This document shows positions 1 through 4,121 of a stretch of 6,082 nt of DNA, one piece after another. Origin of the DNA: Anaerolineae bacterium (GTDB taxonomy: Bacteria; Chloroflexota; Anaerolineae; E26-bin7). A program made the translations under genes and the position numbers. Below the pieces are notes generated by a model. The model worked only from the letters and a program-made list of their open reading frames with translations. It did no database searches and was not told the DNA's origin. Position 1 is the first letter of the stretch. Each line of letters begins with the position of its first letter. The stretch covers positions 1-6,082 of the forward strand of contig JAOZOT010000226.1 of assembly GCA_029933115.1 (NCBI GenBank). Reading direction: 5' to 3'.

Positions 1-59
1 AGCATCTGGGGATCGAGTACCCCGAAGAAGAGGAACCGCAGCAGCCGGCCTTGTTTTGA
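1..59 (+). CDS. C-terminal end of an upstream gene (partial)
   Basis: An open frame enters from the left edge and ends at TGA 57-59. It encodes only HLGIEYPEEEEPQQPALF, so the family cannot be named. What is visible is a run of glutamates followed by a Q/P-rich tail ending in QPALF. That terminal pentapeptide loosely resembles the sliding-clamp-binding consensus QL[SD]LF found at the C-termini of many DNA replication, repair and mobile-element proteins. The acidic tail looks like natural disordered C-terminal sequence rather than random translation. The same frame reopens immediately after the stop and runs into the next, decayed gene. Confidence 0.5.
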   Translation, partial: HLGIEYPEEEEPQQPALF

Positions 60-660
60 GGTGTTTGCTCGAACTCAATAGCGAGCCCCAGACCTGAGAT
101 TTGCGATAAGATTCTCATTCGGCGCACTTTGGAAAGATATGGCTTGGTGCCAGTGCTTTCTAAAGACTATCTGGAGCCAGTGGTATTGCTTTGTAACGTC
201 TGCAAGCTGATTCAATCTTGCAAGTATGGTGTGAGCGATATCTCGGTGCCTGGGACCAGTGTGCTTTACGAGATGGGGTTGATGCACGCTATCGGAGTCC
301 ATTGTGCGATCCTTAAAGATCGTCGAGCAAGTCAGTCCGCCGATATTCAAGGTTTGTTTTTCTTGGAGTACACCAACGCTGAGTCAGTGGTCGAACGGCT
401 CTCGCGCTGGATCGAGGATCAGGTGCAAGAGGCCAGGATCGTTCGAGTCGAAGCCTTTAGATTCCTTGATACGCTCACCTCTTGATGAACAGCGATCGCT
501 ACAACAGGAGCTTGCTGCCCACGAACGAAATCTGCGCAAGCTGCGTGAGCAAGCGGCAGTGTATGCAGTTGGTGAGACACCGTTGCATTTGCTCAACAAG
601 ATCGAGGCTGAGGAGACAGCCATTCAAACCATCAAAGAAAAGTTGGATAGGATGTCTTGA
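60..660 (+). pseudogene. Decayed TIR/nucleoside-deoxyribosyltransferase-like effector gene, 5'-truncated and frameshifted
   Basis: The first frame is open from just after the upstream stop (60) to TGA 483-485. The only plausible start is TTG 129, with no Shine-Dalgarno site, and domain-like sequence (EICDKILIRRTLERYGL) already begins upstream of it, so the 5' end is probably lost. Counting from TTG 129, residues 29-63 read like the nucleoside 2-deoxyribosyltransferase/TIR-like fold: a hydrophobic VSDIS strand, then PGTSVLYEMGLMHAIG. E48 sits where the family's catalytic glutamate is expected. ADIQGLFFLEY and a WIEDQV helix follow. Around 476-490 the sensible sequence moves by +1 into the frame ending at TGA 658-660. 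There LDEQRSLQQELAAHERNLRK and GETPLHLLNKIEAEE look like the coiled linker often found in bacterial STAND/TIR conflict proteins. G+C is low: 25 of 60 bases in 181-240. In life it would probably have been a cytoplasmic nucleotide-cleaving defence effector. The family call is from memory of motif patterns. Confidence 0.6.
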
Positions 661-807
661 GAACGCTATCCGAAGTCATCGTTGGACCGGCTGCGCTAGG
701 CCACGCCGGAAGTGCTGGCCGGGCTGCGGGCGCTGGCGGAGGAGCCTGGGACACCGGAGAATGTGCGCCAGGCGGCAAGGGAGGCGCTGGAGCGGCCGGA
801 GGGGTGA
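661..807 (+). pseudogene. HEAT-repeat-like gene remnant with internal stop
   Basis: The same frame continues after TGA 658-660 as ERYPKSSLDRLR, meets TAG at 697-699, then reads ATPEVLAGLRALAEEP and VRQAAREALERPEG before TGA 805-807. The pattern PEVLAGLRAL...VRQAAREALE matches a HEAT/PBS-lyase-type helical repeat, in which the second helix typically reads vRraAaeALg. No good start codon or ribosome binding site is visible: GTG 712 would give only 31 residues and has no Shine-Dalgarno site. I read it as the 3' end of a lost gene. It is more G+C-rich than the preceding remnant, so the two may have different origins. A very short real peptide cannot be excluded. Confidence 0.4.
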
Positions 808-833
808 ACCGATTTTCACTCCCAACCCTGCCC

Positions 834-862
834 TTGCCCTTTGACCGGATCGCTGCTATAAT
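834..862 (+). promoter_or_regulatory. Sigma70-type promoter with extended -10 for the toxin-antitoxin pair
   Basis: TTGCCC at 834-839 (4 of 6 matches to TTGACA) is followed by exactly 17 bases and a perfect TATAAT at 857-862, preceded by TGC (854-856), which makes an extended -10. Transcription would start near 869, about 26 bases before the GTG start at 895. This is the best promoter in the window. It lies immediately downstream of the broken genes, so the toxin-antitoxin pair is an independent unit. A second TTGACC at 841-846 is only 10 bases from the -10 and is not the partner. No clear operator palindrome overlaps it. Confidence 0.75.
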
Positions 863-880
863 CCACACGTCACGAACCAA

Positions 881-887
881 GAGGGGG
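881..887 (+). promoter_or_regulatory. Ribosome binding site fixing the GTG start at 895
   Basis: GAGGGGG lies 7 bases before GTG 895. No in-frame ATG is available near the conserved N-terminus, so this site decides the use of the GTG start. Confidence 0.7.
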
Positions 888-894
888 CAAGACC

Positions 895-1167
895 GTGTAT
901 GTTGAAGACGTCATCTGGGATGAAGACAATGTGGAACACCTGGCCGCCCACCAGGTGAAGCCTGAAGAGGTCGAAGACGTTATCTGGGACGATCCCTGGT
1001 TTGAGCGGCGTTGTGGTCGCCAGCGTTACCACGTCTACGGACAAACCTCCGGCGGGCGCTACTTGTTCATCATCCTAGATAGAGAGTATAATGCTGTGTT
1101 CTACGTCGTCACGGCGCGGGACATGACCGATCGAGAGAAAAGGTACTATCGGCGAAAGAGACAGTGA
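895..1167 (+). CDS. BrnT-like type II toxin family protein (90 aa)
   Basis: This small basic protein has the layout of BrnT-family toxins, RelE-fold ribonucleases that block translation in the cytoplasm. The N-terminal strand is IWDEDNVEHLAAHQV (family pattern fxWDe.n..hl..HgV), then an EEVEDVIWDDP helix/turn. GRQRYHVYGQTSGGRYLFIIL forms the central sheet, and VVTARDMTDREKRYYRRK is the typical C-terminus (family: viSAR.a...Er..Y). Its 90 residues match the family's usual size. The GTG start is set by the site at 881-887. The next gene starts 9 bases after its stop, giving the canonical toxin-first, antitoxin-second order. VEDVIWD occurs twice (residues 3-9 and 26-32). The protein could instead be a related member of the same fold with altered activity. 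Coding status is near certain; ribonuclease activity is inferred from the family. Confidence 0.8.
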   Translation: MYVEDVIWDEDNVEHLAAHQVKPEEVEDVIWDDPWFERRCGRQRYHVYGQTSGGRYLFIILDREYNAVFYVVTARDMTDREKRYYRRKRQ

Positions 1168-1176
1168 GAGGATGAG

Positions 1177-1506
1177 ATGACCATGACCAGTATACCGGAA
1201 ATGACGCGAGCCCAGGAGGCCAAATTTTGGGAGACGCACGATGCCACCGATTACTTGGACGAGATGGAGCCGGTGGCGGTGACCGTCGGGCCGCGTCCGC
1301 GAAATCATTGCTCCGTATGTGACCAGGTGCTGCTTTCCCGCTACGTGGACATAGACCTGGCCGGCGGTCGGGTGCAACTGCGCCAGTTGCGCCAACTCTA
1401 CTGTCCGGCTGGGCACGAAAGCCGCCTGGCGCCCGAGGCACAGCGCCTTGCCGACGCGGTGGAGGCGGTTTTACGTCTGGCTCTCGTTCCCGCCGGCGCG
1501 GGGTAA
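1177..1506 (+). CDS. Probable cognate antitoxin with zinc-ribbon-like C-terminus (109 aa)
   Basis: The gene starts at ATG 1177, 9 bases after the toxin-like stop, with GAGAGG at 1166-1171 as ribosome binding site; the in-frame ATG at 1183 fits that site less well. Residues 5-29 (SIPEMTRAQEAKFWETHD, then TDYLDE) closely resemble the N-terminal motif of CopG/BrnA-type antitoxins (FW.tHD.tDy.de). These bind and neutralise RelE-fold toxins. The C-terminal half does not look like a ribbon-helix-helix DNA-binding domain. It has C45-x2-C48, a strand-rich RYVDIDLAGGRVQL segment, then C76-x3-H80, and a final helix APEAQRLADAVEAVLR. This suggests a YgiT/MqsA-like zinc ribbon. By analogy it would repress its own promoter at 834-862 through the complex. 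The ligand set is inferred from spacing only. Confidence 0.7.
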   Translation: MTMTSIPEMTRAQEAKFWETHDATDYLDEMEPVAVTVGPRPRNHCSVCDQVLLSRYVDIDLAGGRVQLRQLRQLYCPAGHESRLAPEAQRLADAVEAVLRLALVPAGAG

Positions 1507-1524
1507 TGTGCCTAGACAGCCGTC

Positions 1525-1545
1525 CGAGAACTGAAACCATTCTCG
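1525..1545 (+). other. Small hairpin after the antitoxin-like gene
   Basis: CGAGAA (1525-1530) and TTCTCG (1540-1545) are perfect inverted arms around a 9-base loop, 18 bases past the stop at 1506. No T-run follows, so this is not a classical intrinsic terminator. It could be an mRNA 3'-end structure, a weak operator, or chance. Confidence 0.3.
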
Positions 1546-1589
1546 ATTGAGGGGAGAGTAACCCTGCATTTGATCGTGGTTGGGCAGGC

Positions 1590-1605
1590 CGCCCCGCTAG
1601 GGGCG
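1590..1605 (+). other. GC-only hairpin in the leader of the SWIM gene
   Basis: CGCCCC (1590-1595) and GGGGCG (1600-1605) pair perfectly around the tetraloop GCTA. The stem ends 30 bases before the ATG at 1636 and 17 bases before its ribosome binding site. No T-run follows. It might stabilise the leader or modulate expression; no riboswitch family is recognisable. The helix itself is clear and the function is unknown. Confidence 0.4.
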
Positions 1606-1622
1606 CAGAAGGGGAGAGAAAA

Positions 1623-1629
1623 GGGGAGG
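1623..1629 (+). promoter_or_regulatory. Ribosome binding site fixing the SWIM gene start at 1636
   Basis: GGGGAGG sits 6 bases before ATG 1636. The frame is open further back to TTG 1570, but that would add 22 low-complexity residues across the GC hairpin and this site. ATG 1636 is therefore preferred. Confidence 0.75.
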
Positions 1630-1635
1630 CAAAAG

Positions 1636-3357
1636 ATGACCCTGCTTGAACTCACCGAAGACGACATCCGCCATTTGGCCACGGCTCGATCCTTTGAGCG
1701 GGGAGAGGGATACTACGCCTCGGGCGCCGTCCTCGAGGCCGAACGGCGCGGCAACACCCTCGTCGCTCAGGTCGAAGGCAGCCAATACACACCCTACCGG
1801 GTCACCGTGACTTTGGGACCGGCAGGCGTTGAAGATGCTCGTTGCACCTGTCCCTATGACTGGGGCGGCATTTGTAAACACATCGTTGCCACCCTGCTCA
1901 CCTGGGTGCGTGAGCCGGAGAGCTTCCAGGTGTTGGCCCCAGTGGACGAGTTGCTGGCCAAGCGCAGTAAAGAGGACCTGATCGCCCTGATTAAGGAGAT
2001 GATCGCCAGGGAACCAGACCTGGCCCGGCTGCTGGACCTGCCCCTGGGCCCCGCTAGCTCGATACCTTTTGACCTGGCAGCTTTCCGCAAGCAGGCGAGC
2101 TACGCCCTTTCACGCGACGACGCCGAATGGGCTGCCCGCGAGCTGGAACGCCTGCGGGAGACGGCCGATCGTTACCTGGAAGCGGGTAACCCAGCCGCTG
2201 CCGGTGCGCTCTACCATCTCATCCTCGATGAGACGCTCTCGTGTTTCGAGGACTGGTGGCTGCAATGGGACCAACACGGTGACGTAACGGGCGTCCTTGG
2301 GGACTGTGCTGAAGGATTGGAGCGTTGCCTGGATCGGGTCAACGACCTCGAAGCCCGGCGGCCCTGGCTGGAGGTGCTGCTGGAGGCCAAGTTGAAAGAC
2401 ATCCACCTGGGGGGCGTAGACCTTGCCTGGCCGGCCAGAGAGGTGATATTGCGCCAGGCCACTGACGAGGAATGGACCTGGATCGAGGCCCGGCTGCGGC
2501 AGGAGATGCAATGGGCCGGAGATTGGGGGCGCGAGGTGCTGGTGCGCTTTCTGACCGCCCGCCTGGAGATGACCGGACAGGAGGCCCAGGCCGAGGCCTT
2601 TGTTCTGGAACAGGGCACTCCCCAACAGCGTGCTTTCCTGTTGGTCCAGCTTGGCCGGGTGGAGGAAGCACTAGACATCGCCCGGCAGCATTTCGCCAAC
2701 CTACCTGGCCTGGTCCAACGCTTTGCCGATGCGCTGGTGGAGGCCGGTCACGGGGAGGCGGCTGCGGCCTACATGGCCGAACAGGCGCGCCACGAGCGTT
2801 ATGCCTCCTACTATCGCCCCTGGCTGGCTCGCCACTTTGAAAGGCACGGTGACCAGGGAGCAGCGCTGGAGTTGTGGCGCCGTCAGTTTGAGGAACTACC
2901 TCAGTTCGAGACTTACCAGGAGTTGCGCCGCTTGGCCGGTGAACTGGGCACCTGGGAGACCTTGCGCCTGGCCCTGTTGGAAACCCTCGACCCTCAGCGC
3001 CAGGCGTCGCTGCTACTGAAGATCGCTCTGGACGAAGGGGACGTGACCAAGGCGCTGGAGGTTGCCTCTCGGCCAGGGGTGTGGCTCAGCCCCGAGGAGC
3101 TGATTTGCGTGGCCCAGGCCGCCGAGGCCGATCACCCTCGCGCCGCCCTGAAGATCTACCGCCAACAGGCAGAGCAAGCCATCGCCGCCAGGGGGCGGGC
3201 CAACTATCAAATTGCGGCCAGCCACTTGCAGCGGGTGCGTGACCTGCATGGCCGACTGGGTGAAGGGGGCATCTGGAAAGACTACATTGCCCACTTGCGA
3301 CGGGAGCATCAGCGGCTGCGCGCTTTGCAGGACGAGTTGAACAAAGCCGGGCTGTGA
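1636..3357 (+). CDS. SWIM zinc-finger protein with long helical C-terminal region (573 aa)
   Basis: The N-terminus has the pattern of bacterial SWIM proteins: ARSFERGEGYYASGAV, then a strand-rich stretch, then the zinc motif C70-x-C72-x7-C80-x-H82 (CTCPYDWGGICKH), followed by the hydrophobic helix IVATLLTW. SWIM fingers bind DNA or protein and often accompany Snf2-type helicases or recombination factors. Residues ~95-573 are almost wholly helical, rich in Leu, Ala, Glu and Arg, with repeated helix pairs such as RVEEALDIARQHF and AALKIYRQQAEQAI. They suggest an alpha-solenoid scaffold. A Trp-rich patch (DWWLQWDQ) lies near residue 207. No signal peptide or membrane segment is seen, so it is cytoplasmic. 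No helicase is adjacent in this window. The gene has its own leader 129 bases after the antitoxin-like gene, so co-transcription with that pair is possible but unproven. Catalysis is not expected; the precise partner is unknown. Confidence 0.88.
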   Translation: MTLLELTEDDIRHLATARSFERGEGYYASGAVLEAERRGNTLVAQVEGSQYTPYRVTVTLGPAGVEDARCTCPYDWGGICKHIVATLLTWVREPESFQVLAPVDELLAKRSKEDLIALIKEMIAREPDLARLLDLPLGPASSIPFDLAAFRKQASYALSRDDAEWAARELERLRETADRYLEAGNPAAAGALYHLILDETLSCFEDWWLQWDQHGDVTGVLGDCAEGLERCLDRVNDLEARRPWLEVLLEAKLKDIHLGGVDLAWPAREVILRQATDEEWTWIEARLRQEMQWAGDWGREVLVRFLTARLEMTGQEAQAEAFVLEQGTPQQRAFLLVQLGRVEEALDIARQHFANLPGLVQRFADALVEAGHGEAAAAYMAEQARHERYASYYRPWLARHFERHGDQGAALELWRRQFEELPQFETYQELRRLAGELGTWETLRLALLETLDPQRQASLLLKIALDEGDVTKALEVASRPGVWLSPEELICVAQAAEADHPRAALKIYRQQAEQAIAARGRANYQIAASHLQRVRDLHGRLGEGGIWKDYIAHLRREHQRLRALQDELNKAGL

Positions 3358-3366
3358 GTCAGGGCT

Positions 3367-3381
3367 GTGTTGAGCCAACAC
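3367..3381 (+). other. Short hairpin just past the SWIM gene
   Basis: GTGTTG (3367-3372) and CAACAC (3376-3381) form a 6-bp stem with a 3-base loop, 10 bases after the stop at 3357. There is no T-run, so a terminator role is weak. No better terminator is seen before 3808. Confidence 0.3.
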
Positions 3382-3455
3382 GAAGATCACGGGGGACGAA
3401 TGACATAAATTGTGGCCGCAATGGGAGAGCGACGTCTCTTTTCATTGGCCTATCC

Positions 3456-3731
3456 ATGAATGACGACAATATCCGGCGGTTCCTCCACTATTCGAAGGAG
3501 CGGGAGGACAGCTTTGAGAAAGAAGGTATTTCATAGCCAGATGAGCGGGAGATCATCCGCCATTTCGCTATCCTGCCAGACTGGGCAGCGCCCGAGATCA
3601 ACCATCTGACCGAAGCCTCGCTGAAGCGTTTGGGCACCCATGTGCTCTGGGTGTCGGATTTTGGCGAAATCCCTGAGCGATTGGGGAGGGTGTACGAGGC
3701 AGCAGGTGGTAGATGGCGGGATGTTTTCTAG
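3456..3731 (+). pseudogene. Unrecognised small gene interrupted by an in-frame amber stop
   Basis: From ATG 3456 the frame reads MNDDNIRRFLHYSKEREDSF and a few more residues, meets TAG at 3534-3536, and continues in the same frame without a shift for 64 protein-like codons. That part includes EIIRHFAILPDWAAPEINHL, SLKRLGTHVLWVSDFGEIPE and VYEAAGGRWRDVF, and ends at TAG 3729-3731. Charged and hydrophobic residues alternate as in a folded protein on both sides of the stop, so a point mutation in a formerly ~91-residue or longer gene is the simplest reading. There is no convincing ribosome binding site before 3456, so the original start may lie further upstream or be lost. I do not recognise the family. 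The LTEASLKRLG...VSDF stretch faintly recalls the DUF4351 helical tail, but too weakly to assign. This remnant is the main content of the 451-base stretch 3358-3808. Confidence 0.45.
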
Positions 3732-3742
3732 CTGAAAGCCGT

Positions 3743-3765
3743 AGGACAAGTTGGCAATTTGTCCT
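3743..3765 (+). promoter_or_regulatory. Perfect 7-bp dyad upstream of the 75-aa gene
   Basis: AGGACAA (3743-3749) and TTGTCCT (3759-3765) are exact inverted arms around a 9-base centre. Wobble and one further pair extend the stem to 3741-3767. It starts 12 bases after the end of the broken ORF and ends 43 bases before ATG 3809. No T-run follows. It could be an operator for the downstream small gene, since its right arm contains TTGTCC as a possible -35, paired with a weak TATATG at 3784-3789 (19-base spacer). It could also be an RNA hairpin. Confidence 0.4.
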
Positions 3766-3808
3766 GCAACGCTCCACCAGCTCTATATGCGTCCAGGGGG
3801 CGTGTGAC

Positions 3809-4036
3809 ATGAGCAAGCAAAAAAGCATACACGAACCAGGAGCACAGTTGCTCAGCGTTCAAGATGCTGAACGGTTGCAAGCGTTATTGCTGCGTAACCG
3901 GCAGCGAGCCAAGCGGGAGGTACAATTGCGTGTGCCGTTCACAGTGATTATCGAAGCAGTTAACCAACTCGAGGCCGATGAACTGAGCCTATTGGCCCAA
4001 CGGCCTGAGGAACGGCTGGCAGATATGCAGCGTTGA
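3809..4036 (+). CDS. Small hypothetical protein (75 aa)
   Basis: ATG 3809 is chosen because AGGGGG at 3795-3800 lies 8 bases upstream. The frame is open back to 3713, but the extra residues are Cys/Ser-rich and lack a ribosome binding site. The protein is soluble and mostly helical. A polar N-terminus (MSKQKSIHEPGAQLLSVQD) leads into an Arg/Lys-rich helix (LLLRNRQRAKREVQ). After that come LRVPFTVIIEAVNQLEADEL and LLAQRPEERLADMQ. The pattern of a short helix, then ...AV.QL...EL..L, resembles the small antitoxin or regulator proteins common in Chloroflexota and cyanobacteria, but no toxin gene follows. I do not recognise a family. It ends 85 bases before the kinase gene and may be expressed separately from it. 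Confidence 0.6.
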   Translation: MSKQKSIHEPGAQLLSVQDAERLQALLLRNRQRAKREVQLRVPFTVIIEAVNQLEADELSLLAQRPEERLADMQR

Positions 4037-4049
4037 GCACTGGACTCCA

Positions 4050-4063
4050 TGGAACCTGTTCCA
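4050..4063 (+). promoter_or_regulatory. Palindrome at the -35 position of the kinase promoter (candidate operator)
   Basis: TGGAACCTGTTCCA is a 6-bp inverted repeat with a 2-base centre, 13 bases past the stop of the 75-aa gene. It covers roughly -47 to -34 relative to the start predicted from the -10 at 4085-4090. Placement fits a repressor or activator site. It is not the GAAC-N4-GTTC SOS box, because the spacing is 2. Confidence 0.4.
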
Positions 4064-4081
4064 GGCCACTGTAGCCAGACA

Positions 4082-4090
4082 TGCTACAAT
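4082..4090 (+). promoter_or_regulatory. Extended -10 element upstream of the kinase gene
   Basis: TGCTACAAT combines an extended TGn with TACAAT (5 of 6 matches to TATAAT). The predicted start near 4097 gives a leader of about 25 bases before ATG 4122. No good -35 lies 16-18 bases upstream; the palindrome at 4050-4063 lies there instead, which could mean activator dependence. Confidence 0.5.
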
Positions 4091-4121
4091 CAGATGTGCA
4101 TTCAACAAGCGGAGGAAGAAA

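Noticed and set aside
482..844. Frame-2 open frame of 120 residues starting TTG-ATG
   Set aside because: It is Arg/Cys-rich, unlike a folded protein, and overlaps the recognisable linker frame and HEAT-like remnant.
657..905. Gly/Ala-rich 82-residue open frame over the HEAT-like fragment
   Set aside because: It is low-complexity out-of-frame reading of GC-rich DNA, overlapping the promoter and toxin start.
1109..1540. 143-residue reverse-strand open frame over the antitoxin-like gene
   Set aside because: It is Pro/Arg-rich antisense of a gene with clear motifs and ribosome binding site on the + strand.
1570..1635. Longer start (TTG 1570) for the SWIM protein
   Set aside because: It would cross the GC hairpin and the strong GGGGAGG site; the added residues are polar low-complexity and outside the family core.
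3367..3381. Hairpin as an intrinsic terminator for the SWIM gene
   Set aside because: The stem is short and is followed by GAAGATCAC, with no T-run.
3713..3808. Extended N-terminus for the 75-aa protein
   Set aside because: The extra residues overlap the end of the broken ORF and the dyad and lack a ribosome binding site, while ATG 3809 has one at good spacing.
4050..4063. Palindrome as a LexA/SOS box
   Set aside because: The arms GAAC and GTTC are separated by 2 bases rather than the 4 of the Gram-positive-type SOS box.
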